From the NCBI GenBank assembly GCA_020629965.1, contig JAHDCG010000044.1:1-42370 (forward strand): 42,370 nucleotides of DNA. The letters are read 5' to 3'. Under the pieces are notes generated by a model that had not been told where the DNA came from, made no database searches, and saw only the letters and a list, made by a program, of their open reading frames with translations. Below, in pieces: positions 1 through 7,745 of this stretch; position 1 is the stretch's first letter; each line of letters starts with the position of its first letter. The translations under genes and the position numbers were made by a program. This stretch comes from Saprospiraceae bacterium. Its GTDB lineage: Bacteria > Bacteroidota > Bacteroidia > Chitinophagales > Saprospiraceae.

Positions 1-2
1 CT

Positions 3-329
3 GATGCTACGGTCGTTTGCGGTGATGTTGAAATGTCAGATAATCAATCTGATGCCATTATAAATCCCACCGTTATCATTGAAGTTTTATCAAAATCGAC
101 ATCGGCTTATGACCGAGGGGATAAATTCCAAGTATATCGCAAAATTAAAAGTCTGAAAGAATACATCCTGATTGAACAAGACAAAGCCAAAATTGAAGTA
201 TTTAAAAAACGAGGCGACCTGTGGCAGATTCTCTTGTTTGAAGGCTTAGATGCGGAAATGTACATCGAAGCATTAGATGTGCAGGTTTCTTTAGAGCAGA
301 TTTATTTGAATGTGAGGTTTGAAAAATAA
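3..329 (+). CDS. Uma2-family (DUF820) putative endonuclease, copy A, 5' end outside the window
   Basis: The reading frame is open from the first bases of the window, so this is the C-terminal part of a gene starting upstream. The first residues (DATVVCGD) match the YPDAMVICG segment of the complete copy at 729-1301, and the rest aligns with it without gaps to the stop. The motif IEVLSKST is the E-x-x-x-K part of the PD-(D/E)XK core of Uma2 proteins, a family common in Bacteroidota and cyanobacteria and usually annotated as putative restriction endonuclease. No cognate methylase is visible and the biological role is unknown. The last 90 residues differ from copy B at only about nine positions, while the stretch just before is clearly diverged. 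The ATG at 33 is internal and not the start. Confidence 0.85.
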   Translation, partial: DATVVCGDVEMSDNQSDAIINPTVIIEVLSKSTSAYDRGDKFQVYRKIKSLKEYILIEQDKAKIEVFKKRGDLWQILLFEGLDAEMYIEALDVQVSLEQIYLNVRFEK

Positions 330-408
330 ATAATTTTTATTTACTGAAAAAATTGAAAGCCGAAATCCTCAACATTCTAAAATCCTGCTCGCCTCTCACG
401 GTTCAAAC

Positions 409-447
409 AAAAAAAATCCCGACAAACACACAAAGCGTTTGCCGGGA
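409..447 (-). terminator. Intrinsic terminator, duplicate of the fusA terminator
   Basis: On the minus strand TCCCGGCAAAC pairs with GTTTGTCGGGA (11 pairs, one G-U) around an ~9-base loop, followed by a run of eight T. It is the copy of the hairpin at 2132-2169 and ends the fusA fragment. Confidence 0.8.
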
Positions 448-474
448 CTTTTTATATTCTAAAAACCAAAAGGC

Positions 475-652
475 TTAAGCACTAACCGTACCTTTTGCTT
501 TTTCAATCACTTCCTTCGCTACACCGTTCGGTGCAGGTGCGTAATGAGAGAATTCCATCGTAGAATTCGCGCGACCCGAAGTAATCGTCCGCAAATCGGT
601 CACGTAACCGAACATCTCTGCCAACGGTACGTCGGCGTTGACAGAAACGGCA
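475..652 (-). pseudogene. fusA' fragment: last ~59 codons of elongation factor G
   Basis: The frame encodes [20 protein letters not shown] and continues to the same stop as the real fusA, with two substitutions (V for I, N for S). This is domain V of EF-G only, without the G domain, so it cannot work as a translation factor. Upstream of base 652 the sequence no longer resembles fusA; an open frame continues to an ATG at 675, so a 66-residue peptide is possible but probably meaningless. The low divergence suggests a fairly recent duplication or continuing gene conversion with fusA. Confidence 0.85.
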
Positions 653-728
653 TCACTTGTAAAAAAAACGGTCATTTCAAGTTTTGATTTTTGACTGTTA
701 ATTTGTATTTTGCTTTAAAATTAAAATT

Positions 729-1301
729 ATGGAAGCGAAAATATTGAATAACCTAAGCGTTGCAGAGTATCTTGAATTAGAAAAAGCAAACGACGTGAAG
801 TATGAATATCACGACGGAGCGGTTTATGCTATGGCGGGCGGTACGAAAAATCACGGACTTATCGGGGGTAATATTTTTGGGGTATTATGGGGAAAACTAA
901 GCGGTAAAGGCTGTACCGTAATGAACAGCGAGATAAAACTACATATCGCAGCCGAGAACAGTTATGTCTATCCGGACGCCATGGTAATCTGCGGTGAAAC
1001 GGAAGACAGCGAAGATGAAAAAAATGCTGTAACTAATCCTACCGTCATTATCGAAGTTTTATCAAAATCAACATCGGCTTATGACCGAGGGGATAAATTC
1101 CAAGTATATCGCAAAATTAAAAGTTTGAAAGAGTACATCCTGATTGAACAAGACAAAGCCAAAATTGAAGTATTTAGAAAACGGGGCGACCTGTGGCAGA
1201 TTTTAGTTTTTGAAGGCTTAGATGCGGAAATGTACATCGAGGCTTTGGAGGTACGGGTTTCTTTGGAGCAGGTTTATTTGAATGTGGGGTTTGGGGAGTA
1301 G
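729..1301 (+). CDS. Uma2-family (DUF820) putative endonuclease, copy B
   Basis: A complete 190-residue protein, the normal length for Uma2. The PD-(D/E)XK core can be read as D83 in YPDAMVIC, E109 in VIIEVLSK and K113. The N-terminal part (YLELEKANDVKYEYHDGAVY) is the typical Uma2 opening, with the conserved E-Y-x-D/N-G element. Family members are predicted nucleases of unknown target; many genomes carry dozens of copies, which fits the second copy ending at 329. The gene lies between the duplicated fusA 3' ends, in the opposite orientation to fusA. Its 3' half is nearly identical to copy A while the region before it has drifted, suggesting partial gene conversion. The only candidate start is the ATG after an AT-rich stretch; no clear promoter was found. 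Confidence 0.88.
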   Translation: MEAKILNNLSVAEYLELEKANDVKYEYHDGAVYAMAGGTKNHGLIGGNIFGVLWGKLSGKGCTVMNSEIKLHIAAENSYVYPDAMVICGETEDSEDEKNAVTNPTVIIEVLSKSTSAYDRGDKFQVYRKIKSLKEYILIEQDKAKIEVFRKRGDLWQILVFEGLDAEMYIEALEVRVSLEQVYLNVGFGE

Positions 1302-1320
1302 GTCGGACGAACATAATTTT

Positions 1321-1986
1321 TCAGTCCCTTTTGTCTTGTTTTTTTAACGTAAAAAACATATAAGACGCTGACAATTCAAGCGTATTCATTGCCAAAAAAT
1401 CTTGCCTGGTTCCTGCTCCGTTCGACTCTCCTATTCCTTTCAGATATCTTATCTCGAACTGCAAATTTTGAAATTTGTAGGATGATTTTAACAAAAAACC
1501 GGCGTGTCGATTTGGAGTATAGCCGCCGAGAAAGGCAAAATAAGTCGGGTCGTTACCGGATATTTTCAAAAATCCGCCTATTCCCGCGTCGAACTTTTCG
1601 GTTAAGTTCATGGAAAAAGAAGCCGAATGAGTGGCTACAAATATGCGGGTTCTCTTATAAGTATCCGGACCGCCCGGCCCGGGCAGTAATAAAGGGTTGA
1701 GATTTCTGTCAATTCTGAAAATTTTAAAGAAATATCTGAATTGATAATCCGCATAAAACCTCTCGTTTATTTTTTGGGTAAATTTCAATCCTATTGTCGG
1801 CACAAATTTCTCTTTAGCTTGCAGCGGAAGCAGGTATCGGTGTCCGTATTCGAACTCTTCCGGGTCGATGCTGTGTAACTCTATGTAATTTACGCCGGCG
1901 GTAATTCCGATTTGTGATTGAGTAAAGGCAGAAACGGATATCAGAAAAAGACTGAGTAAGATTAGGGTTTTTTGGATTGCTTTCAT
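1321..1986 (-). CDS. Outer-membrane beta-barrel-like protein, hypothetical
   Basis: A 221-residue protein with a clear signal peptide (MKAIQKTLILLSLFLISVSA, cleavage near FTQS). The ATG at 1986 was chosen over one 11 codons upstream because it starts directly with the signal peptide. The mature part alternates short polar turns with amphipathic strands (FYADYQFRYFF, AGFLLKSSYKFQNLQFEIRY) and ends in an aromatic-rich strand, as in 8-12-strand outer-membrane barrels of Bacteroidota. No family was recognised. It lies downstream of fusA in the same direction but behind the fusA terminator, so it probably has its own promoter. Confidence 0.7.
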   Translation of the reverse strand: MKAIQKTLILLSLFLISVSAFTQSQIGITAGVNYIELHSIDPEEFEYGHRYLLPLQAKEKFVPTIGLKFTQKINERFYADYQFRYFFKIFRIDRNLNPLLLPGPGGPDTYKRTRIFVATHSASFSMNLTEKFDAGIGGFLKISGNDPTYFAFLGGYTPNRHAGFLLKSSYKFQNLQFEIRYLKGIGESNGAGTRQDFLAMNTLELSASYMFFTLKKQDKRD

Positions 1987-2126
1987 AGTTAAAATTTCTA
2001 AGTATATCAATTTCACCACAAAATGAACGTCCGACTCAGGTTGTCAAAATTGATATCTTGATTTTACATAAACAAAATATACGAAATTTCTCTTCGGAAT
2101 TATACAACAAGAAAAACTTTAACATC

Positions 2127-2374
2127 CAAACAAAAAAAATCCCGACAAACAACAAAGCGTTTGCCGGGACTTTTTATATCCTAAAAACCAAAAGGCTTAA
2201 GCACTTACCGTACCTTTTGCTTTTTCAATCACTTCTTTCGCTACACCGTTCGGTGCAGGTGCGTAGTGAGAGAATTCCATGGTAGAACTCGCGCGACCCG
2301 AAGTAATCGTCCGCAAATCGGTCACGTAACCGAACATCTCTGCCAACGGTACGTCGGCGTTGATAGAAACGGCA
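2127..2374 (-). repeat. Direct repeat 2: native fusA 3' end and terminator
   Basis: This is the native copy of the segment repeated at 404-652. It covers the last ~59 codons of fusA and the terminator. See the finding on the duplication. Confidence 0.9.
2132..2169 (-). terminator. Intrinsic terminator of the str operon, after fusA
   Basis: On the minus strand TCCCGGCAAAC (2159-2169) pairs with GTTTGTCGGGA (2140-2150), 11 pairs with one G-U and an 8-base loop, then eight T. It lies about 28 bases after the fusA stop codon. It indicates that transcription ends after fusA here and does not run on into ribosomal protein genes. Confidence 0.88.
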
Positions 2375-4332
2375 CCGCCCGAACGCGGCTCCTGACCTTT
2401 CGGCAATCCGCGGCGACGGTTCAAGTCACCGATAACCGAACCGGTGTATTCTTCCGGCGTGATAATCGTCAACTTCATAATCGGCTCCATCAATTGCGGC
2501 TTACAGCGCGGTGCTGCGGCTTTGAAGCCTTCTTTCGCACACAATTCAAAGGCAATCGGCTTACTGTCCACCGCGTGCATCGACCCGTCAAAAACACGGA
2601 CTTTCATGCTCTCGATGTTGTAACCCGCCAAGATACCGTTGTTCATCATCGACGTAAATCCGTCACGAATCGGCTTTTGGTAGTTTTTGTCGATAGAACC
2701 ACCGACAATGCCCCAATCGAATTGCAACTTGACTTTACCCGCTTTGAAGTCTTCGCTTTCCAAAAACTCCTCATCGGCGGGGCCGAGTTCGAATTCCATA
2801 TCGGCAAACAAACCGGAACCACCCGATTGTTTTTTCAAACGCTCGCGGTGAGATACCGTCTCGTTCAATGCCTCTTTGTAGCTTACCTGCGGCGCACCTT
2901 GCTCACATTCTACTTTGAATTCGCGCTTGAGGCGATCCAAGATGATTTCCAAGTGCAACTCACCCATACCGCTAATGACGGTTTGGTTGGTCTCATCGTC
3001 GTAACGCACGGTAAAGGTCGGGTCTTCCTCGGCAAGTTTCGCCAATGCCATACCCAATTTATCCATGTCTTTTTGCGACTTAGGCTCTACCGCCACACCG
3101 ATAACGGGGTCGGGGAAAACCATAGACTCCAAGACAATCGGATTGCCTTCTTCGTAAATCGTATCACCGGTACGGAGGTCTTTAAAACCTACACCCGCCG
3201 CGATGTCACCCGCTTCTACTTTGTCGATTGCATTCTGCTTGTTAGAGTGCATTTGGTACAGACGAGAGATACGCTCTTTCTTACCGGTACGCGAGTTGAT
3301 GATGTAAGAACCCGCATCCAATTTACCGGAGTAAGTACGGAAGAATGCCAAACGACCTACAAACGGGTCGGTCGCAATCTTAAATACCAATGCCGTAAAC
3401 GGCTCATCGGTGCTTGCGTCACGGTGAATTTTTTCCTCCGTGTCGGGGTTCGTACCCGTCACACCGCCGATATCGACCGGAGAAGGCAAGTAAGCACAAA
3501 CCGCATCGAGTACCGCTTGTACACCTTTGTTTTTAAAGGCAGAACCACACATCATCGGGACAAACTTCGCGTCCATAACCGCCTGACGTACTGCTGCACG
3601 CATTTCTTCTTCGGTGATGCTGTTTTCGTCTTCGAAGAATTTCTCCATCAAAGTATCGTCGTATTCCGCGACAACTTCCAACAGTTTACCTCTCCACTCC
3701 GCTACGGTATCTACCAAGTCTTCCGGAATCGGAATTTCTTCGTAAGTCATACCCATATCGTGCTCGTTCCACACGATAGCTTTGTTGAGAATCAAATCTA
3801 CCACGCCTTTAAAGGTCTCTTCGGCACCGATCGGCACCTGCAACGGAATAGCCAAAGTTCCCAATTTCTCGTAAACGTCGTTGACAACGTTAAAGAAATC
3901 GGCACCCGAGCGGTCCATTTTGTTGACGAAACCGATACGCGGTACTTTGTAGTTATCCGCCAAACGCCAGTTGGTTTCGGATTGCGGCTCTACACCGGAA
4001 ACGGCGCAAAACAAGAATACCAAACCATCCAAAACGCGCAAAGAGCGGTTTACCTCGACGGTAAAATCCACGTGACCGGGAGTATCGATGATGTTCATCG
4101 GGTACTCTTGGTCTTTCCACACCCATTTGGTCTTGGTAGCGGCAGAGGTAATCGTGATACCACGCTCCTGCTCTTGCTCCATCCAATCCATGGTAGCGGC
4201 ACCGTCGTGTACCTCACCGATTTTGTGACTCATACCGGTATAGTAGAGGACACGTTCTGTAGTAGTGGTCTTGCCCGCATCGATGTGCGCGGCAATCCCG
4301 ATATTTCTTGTGTATTTTAAATCTTTTGCCAT
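2197..4332 (-). CDS. fusA: Elongation factor G
   Basis: 711 residues, the normal length for Bacteroidota EF-G. The GTPase motifs are intact: G1 AHIDAGKT (15-22), the switch region with RGITI (57-61), G3 DTPGH (83-87) and G4 NKMD (137-140). The C-terminal domain IV/V signatures ([32 protein letters not shown]) are present. It catalyses ribosomal translocation and, with RRF, ribosome recycling in the cytoplasm. It is the last gene of rpsL-rpsG-fusA. The 187-base gap to rpsG is long for this operon and holds a large hairpin. The stop is followed by a strong terminator, and the 3' end exists a second time at 404-652. Confidence 0.99.
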   Translation of the reverse strand: MAKDLKYTRNIGIAAHIDAGKTTTTERVLYYTGMSHKIGEVHDGAATMDWMEQEQERGITITSAATKTKWVWKDQEYPMNIIDTPGHVDFTVEVNRSLRVLDGLVFLFCAVSGVEPQSETNWRLADNYKVPRIGFVNKMDRSGADFFNVVNDVYEKLGTLAIPLQVPIGAEETFKGVVDLILNKAIVWNEHDMGMTYEEIPIPEDLVDTVAEWRGKLLEVVAEYDDTLMEKFFEDENSITEEEMRAAVRQAVMDAKFVPMMCGSAFKNKGVQAVLDAVCAYLPSPVDIGGVTGTNPDTEEKIHRDASTDEPFTALVFKIATDPFVGRLAFFRTYSGKLDAGSYIINSRTGKKERISRLYQMHSNKQNAIDKVEAGDIAAGVGFKDLRTGDTIYEEGNPIVLESMVFPDPVIGVAVEPKSQKDMDKLGMALAKLAEEDPTFTVRYDDETNQTVISGMGELHLEIILDRLKREFKVECEQGAPQVSYKEALNETVSHRERLKKQSGGSGLFADMEFELGPADEEFLESEDFKAGKVKLQFDWGIVGGSIDKNYQKPIRDGFTSMMNNGILAGYNIESMKVRVFDGSMHAVDSKPIAFELCAKEGFKAAAPRCKPQLMEPIMKLTIITPEEYTGSVIGDLNRRRGLPKGQEPRSGGAVSINADVPLAEMFGYVTDLRTITSGRASSTMEFSHYAPAPNGVAKEVIEKAKGTVSA

Positions 4333-4440
4333 GATAAGGTTACCTTAATCGTTAATGGAAATTATAAAAGAGGTCACCCGATTAAGGCGTCCTCCGTTGA
4401 TTTGGCGGTTCGTTTCGTCGTTATGTTTAGTGCTTTGTCG

Positions 4441-4518
4441 AGATGTTGGACTTTAGATGTCAGACGTTAGATTCCGCACAGGGAGTCTAACGTCTAAAAT
4501 CTAATATCTAACGTCTAA
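4441..4518. repeat. Long imperfect inverted repeat between rpsG and fusA
   Basis: Arms of about 31 bases (4441-4471 and 4487-4517) are built from degenerate copies of the word TCTAACGTC/GACGTTAGA and surround a loop of about 15 bases. In the rpsL-rpsG-fusA transcript the arm nearest the rpsG stop reads GACGTTAGATATTAG and the arm nearer the fusA start reads TCTAACGTCTGACATC. It has no U-tract, so it is not a classical terminator. The core TCTAACGTCTAAAATCTAA recurs at 5022-5040 and 39702-39720. Confidence 0.85.
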
Positions 4519-4519
4519 G

Positions 4520-4987
4520 CTACACGCGGAAGTGCGCAAATGCACGGTTAGACTCGGCCATTTTGTGCGTATCTTCTTTACGCTTCACGGCTGCGCCTTC
4601 GCCTTTGCTTGCTGCGATTAACTCTGCCGCCATTTTTTCAGCCATACCTTTACCGCTGCGCTGACGAGCAAATTTGATAATCCACTTCATGCCGATAGAA
4701 ATCTTGCGCTTTGCGCGAATTTCGGTCGGGATTTGGAAAGTCGCACCGCCTACGCGGCGAGAGCGGACTTCTACCTGCGGCATCGCATTATTCAAAGCTT
4801 TTTTCCACACTTGGTGCGGGTCTTGCTTGGTGCGTTCCTGAATTTTATCACACGCATCGTAAAAGATTTTAAAAGCAGCGGATTTTTTGCCGCTGTACAT
4901 CATCATGTTGACGAAAGTCGTGACCAAAGTATCGCCGAAGCGCGGATCCGGGGCGATTACCCGCGGTTTTGGTTTTCTTTTTCTCAT
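4520..4987 (-). CDS. rpsG: 30S ribosomal protein S7
   Basis: 155 residues, full length. The S7 signatures are visible: MRKRKPKPRVIAPDPRFGD at the N-terminus and KALNNAMPQVEVRSRRVGG in the middle, ending with the basic HFRV tail. S7 binds the 3' major domain of 16S rRNA and starts assembly of the small-subunit head. It is the second gene of the str operon. Both flanking gaps (187 and 241 bases) are unusually long and carry TCTAACGTC-type words. Confidence 0.98.
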   Translation of the reverse strand: MRKRKPKPRVIAPDPRFGDTLVTTFVNMMMYSGKKSAAFKIFYDACDKIQERTKQDPHQVWKKALNNAMPQVEVRSRRVGGATFQIPTEIRAKRKISIGMKWIIKFARQRSGKGMAEKMAAELIAASKGEGAAVKRKEDTHKMAESNRAFAHFRV

Positions 4988-5010
4988 TTCGGTTGATTTG
5001 TACGGGGTTT

Positions 5011-5050
5011 TTGTTGAGATGTTAGATTTTAGACGTTAGATATTAGATTC
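5011..5050 (-). repeat. TCTAACGTC-type word repeat upstream of rpsG
   Basis: In the direction of rpsG the stretch reads as consecutive degenerate words TCTAATATC, TAACGTCTAAAATC, TAACATCTCAAC. It contains the 19-mer TCTAACGTCTAAAATCTAA, also found at 4486-4504 and 39702-39720. It lies in the rpsL-rpsG gap about 25 bases before the rpsG start. Confidence 0.8.
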
Positions 5051-5228
5051 TTTTCGTCTTCGGTCTGACTCTACTTATAAAACCTCGTAAGTTCTTGATT
5101 GCGGACAGCGGTCGAGAGAGTATTCAATCGACGTAACCGTTGTGTTTCCGGTCGCACCTTTTTCTCTTCAATGTCTGACTAAAAAACCGTTAAGCTCTAC
5201 CTGACATTTACTAAAGGCTGCGGAAAAG

Positions 5229-5603
5229 TTACTTTTTAGGACGTTTGGTTCCGTACTTCGAGCGAGATTGGCGACGGTCATTGACACCGGCGGTATCTAA
5301 TGCACCGCGGACGACCGTATAACGGACACCCGGCAAATCTTTCACACGACCTCCGCGTACCAATACGATAGAGTGTTCCTGCAGGTTGTGTCCCTCGCCG
5401 GGGATGTAGCAGATAACCTCGATACCGTTGGTCAAACGTACCTTAGCAACTTTACGCAAAGCAGAGTTCGGCTTCTTCGGCGTGGTCGTATATACACGAG
5501 TACATACACCGCGACGCTGAGGACAAGATTCCAATGCGCGGGAATTCGACTTCTCCACGATTTTCTTTCTTCCTTTGCGTACCAGTTGATTGATAGTAGG
5601 CAT
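5229..5603 (-). CDS. rpsL: 30S ribosomal protein S12
   Basis: 124 residues, canonical length. The sequence PKKPNSA (42-48) and [12 protein letters not shown] (84-95) are the decoding-site loops. Lysines at positions 43 and 88 are the wild-type residues whose substitution gives streptomycin resistance in other bacteria, so this copy looks streptomycin-sensitive. Asp89, next to Lys88, is the usual site of beta-methylthiolation. It is the first gene of the str operon and has a well-formed Bacteroidota promoter about 120 bases upstream. Confidence 0.99.
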   Translation of the reverse strand: MPTINQLVRKGRKKIVEKSNSRALESCPQRRGVCTRVYTTTPKKPNSALRKVAKVRLTNGIEVICYIPGEGHNLQEHSIVLVRGGRVKDLPGVRYTVVRGALDTAGVNDRRQSRSKYGTKRPKK

Positions 5604-5718
5604 AAATGAAAATTGATTAAATTAATTCTTAAAGGGGAAAGTGCTCCCCGATTCCTTTATTTGCTTGACTTTCAGCCTCTTTTTCGTACGAAAACAAGAC
5701 CTCTGCTCAAAGCGAGTG

Positions 5719-5749
5719 CAAAGGTACGCTTTTTTCGTGAGAGTACAAA
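5719..5749 (-). promoter_or_regulatory. Promoter of rpsL-rpsG-fusA
   Basis: On the minus strand a -33 element TTTG (5746-5749) is followed by exactly 19 bases and a -7 element TACCTTTG (5719-5726), a full match to the Bacteroidota consensus TTTG-N19-TAnnTTTG. The expected start near 5712 gives a leader of about 105 bases. The rest of the 5604-5953 gap is a strongly C-rich (minus strand) low-complexity tract; no gene is visible there. Confidence 0.8.
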
Positions 5750-5953
5750 GGGAATTTTGTTAGTTTGCGCGGGGCGGGAGAGGAGGGAAAACCAAGTGCC
5801 GGGAAGAGGGAATTTTTTGCGGGGAAATTTTGGGAGAGGTTGGTTTTTGTAGGTGTAGATTACTTTTTTGGAATTTTGTTTTGAATAGGCAGGAGATTAT
5901 GGGGGTGTTAAAGGTTTTGTTTGGTGGGGGCTTAGTTCTGTAATAACTAAAAT

Positions 5954-6916
5954 TTAATTTTGATTGATGATTTCTTCGATTACATTTAAATACCAAACAT
6001 TTCCCAAATCCATCTTGATTTTTCTTATAGTTATTGCATCATCTGTTTCAATAGGCGTATCGTCTAAATAAATTTCTCCTGAATATATGCCTATAAACTG
6101 AACAGGTTTACGGGATTTATAAAAACGCATTTTCCCGTCTGCACTAACAAAAACTTCCGGAGGAAGATACATTACCAAACTGCCTGAAAAAGAACGATAT
6201 AATTTGCTATCAATCAAATATTTTGGTAAGCCATTGTATGATTGACCAAAAAAACTTGCTATTGTAGCTGATTTTGCAATAGGTAAGAAATTTATTTGAT
6301 CATAAAAGTTCCTAGGATAACCTACTACCACTACACGATCACCAATAAAAGGCGTCGGAGAATTGTTATCGGTTTCTAAATCCGTTTTACGAATAGGATA
6401 TAGTGAATAATGAAATAATTTGTAACTATCCTCGTGATTATGCCAACCACCTCTAATACTTTTATCAATACTAATTATCGCTATGTCAACTTCTAAGTTT
6501 TCATGAACAATTATATTTTTTTTAATATAATTTTTATCAAAACTGCTTCGATGCCAATACGGAATATCAACTAAGAAATTTCTTGATGTCGAATCTTTTG
6601 GTGCAGTATAAGATGTTTCTCTAATGTGAAAAACTATACTATCAGGTATCGTGTTTTCGGGGATTAGAAGGTGTTTGTTTGAGACTAAATAAAATTCTCC
6701 ATTTATATACTTATCAACAATAGAATCTGTATTGATTGTATCTTTAACAAAATAGCCGCCATCGTAAAATGTCGCATTTCCATGACTAATTCCTCCATTG
6801 TGGTAAACCTCTAATCTAGCGATTGAGTTAGCCATTTTATTGAAATAATTATCATGTTGAGAGAACAACAAAAAGGCATTAAACATTACTACCGACAACA
6901 AAAATAATTTAATCAA
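5954..6916 (-). CDS. Secreted trypsin-like serine peptidase domain protein
   Basis: 320 residues with an N-terminal signal peptide (MIKLFLLSVVMFNAFLLFSQ). A chymotrypsin-fold triad can be read in order: H82 in LVSNKHLLI, D144 in LEVDIAIISI and S244 in RSFSGS, with the GDRVVVVGYPR strand between Asp and Ser. This is the arrangement of HtrA/Trypsin_2-like peptidases, though no PDZ domain follows. The substrate is unknown. It is the last gene of a tight three-gene operon, overlapping the previous gene by 8 bases. The operon is much more AT-rich than its neighbours, which suggests horizontal acquisition. Confidence 0.7.
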   Translation of the reverse strand: MIKLFLLSVVMFNAFLLFSQHDNYFNKMANSIARLEVYHNGGISHGNATFYDGGYFVKDTINTDSIVDKYINGEFYLVSNKHLLIPENTIPDSIVFHIRETSYTAPKDSTSRNFLVDIPYWHRSSFDKNYIKKNIIVHENLEVDIAIISIDKSIRGGWHNHEDSYKLFHYSLYPIRKTDLETDNNSPTPFIGDRVVVVGYPRNFYDQINFLPIAKSATIASFFGQSYNGLPKYLIDSKLYRSFSGSLVMYLPPEVFVSADGKMRFYKSRKPVQFIGIYSGEIYLDDTPIETDDAITIRKIKMDLGNVWYLNVIEEIINQN

Positions 6917-7295
6917 AACGAACTCTTTTTATAGTATATGCTTCGTTATATTCATCATAAATTATAGCATACTTATGATTATTTCTTAAAACGCACCTGT
7001 GAATTTTCTTAGGACCTGTCCGTATCCTAAATGTATATGTTTTGATGCGTTTAGTAGAAAGGCGTAAACCTTTAAGAGCACCCAATTTGTAGATTTCCCA
7101 AATCTTCCCGTCAATCGATATTTCAAACTCAATACCGAACTTCAAATCATTTGCGATGAGAATATTACCATCTAAATCAATATTCAAGTCGGAGGTAAAT
7201 GAATGGTCAATTTGTTTATGCACTTTCAAGCTATCTTGAGCTTGGAGTGTGAACGAAAAGAGTGTAAAGAAAATCAAAATTTTAAGATAATCCAT
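6909..7295 (-). CDS. Secreted protein of unknown function
   Basis: 128 residues with a signal peptide (MDYLKILIFFTLFSFTLQAQ). The mature part is short and beta-rich, with an INIDLDGNILIANDLKF-like strand pattern and a basic C-terminal half (KRIKTYTFRIRTGPKKIHR). No family was recognised. It starts directly after the stop of the membrane protein gene at 7296 and overlaps the protease gene by 8 bases, so the three are very probably co-translated and act together in the periplasm or envelope. Confidence 0.7.
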   Translation of the reverse strand: MDYLKILIFFTLFSFTLQAQDSLKVHKQIDHSFTSDLNIDLDGNILIANDLKFGIEFEISIDGKIWEIYKLGALKGLRLSTKRIKTYTFRIRTGPKKIHRCVLRNNHKYAIIYDEYNEAYTIKRVRFD

Positions 7296-7538
7296 TCAGG
7301 AATTGTTTTTTCTGTTTCCGAGAACATATCCTATTATAGTTCCCAACAAAGCAATTAAAGGTGTAGTTTTTTCACTGTTGAAACCTGCTATCAGCACAAA
7401 CAACGTTGCTGAAACAACCAAATTTACGACTGTAAGCATAGCGTATTTGTCTGACTCTATTTTATTTTTTGATAATAAAGCAGAAAAGGTAACCTGTAAA
7501 ACGATAGTGTACAAGAGCAAACCAATAATAAGATACAC
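7296..7538 (-). CDS. Small membrane protein, first gene of the AT-rich operon (start uncertain)
   Basis: From the GTG at 7538 this is an 80-residue protein with two membrane segments (YLIIGLLLYTIVLQVTFSAL and AMLTVVNLVVSATLFVLIAG), a third weaker one (LIALLGTIIGYVLG) and a basic tail. The frame stays open upstream to a stop at 7647-7649. That extension is hydrophilic and protein-like (DPPTINHSDLSGEISFYSNF) but contains no ATG, GTG or TTG. The true N-terminus may therefore use a rare start codon, or a frameshift may have removed it. Function unknown; its stop abuts the start of the secreted protein gene. Confidence 0.6.
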   Translation of the reverse strand: MYLIIGLLLYTIVLQVTFSALLSKNKIESDKYAMLTVVNLVVSATLFVLIAGFNSEKTTPLIALLGTIIGYVLGNRKNNS

Positions 7539-7668
7539 ATCAAAATTACTGTAAAAACTTATCTCTCCGCTTAAATCTGAATGATTTATTGTGGGAGGGT
7601 CATTATATATAATCTCTGAAACACCTGTACTATCTGTCGCTATGTGTTAGTTTTTATTTAATTTCGTA

Positions 7669-7676
7669 CAAATTTA
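7669..7676 (-). promoter_or_regulatory. Candidate -7 element for the protease operon
   Basis: TAAATTTG on the minus strand matches TAnnTTTG. A TTTG lies upstream at 22 bases, slightly too far for an ideal -33 element. The predicted start would be near 7661, just before the open frame that leads into the membrane protein. Confidence 0.4.
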
Positions 7677-7745
7677 AACATTTAATTTGACAAATCCACA
7701 AATCAATATAAAAAGTTCTTTATTTTCGTGCAGTTGTTACAAACC

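Larger units (their letters stand above)
404..652 (-). repeat. Direct repeat 1: displaced copy of the fusA 3' end with its terminator
   Basis: 249 bases, about 96% identical to 2127-2374 in the same orientation, with one 1-base indel in the terminator loop. It holds the last ~59 codons of fusA plus the downstream terminator. Similarity stops abruptly on both sides (near CAAAC at 404 and CGGCA at 652). The 1.47 kb between the two copies contains Uma2 copy B and an outer-membrane protein gene. Confidence 0.9.

Noticed and set aside
330-403. CGCCTCTCACGGTTCAAAC resembling a tRNA T-arm
   Set aside because: No acceptor stem, D-arm or anticodon arm can be built around it.
2266-4320. 684-codon open frame antisense to fusA
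   Set aside because: Pure shadow of fusA on the other strand: biased composition, no recognisable domain, complete overlap with a certain gene.
5760-5996. 78-codon minus-strand frame upstream of rpsL
   Set aside because: Lies in a C-rich low-complexity tract and overlaps the end of the protease gene; the peptide is Pro/Lys/Ser-rich without features.
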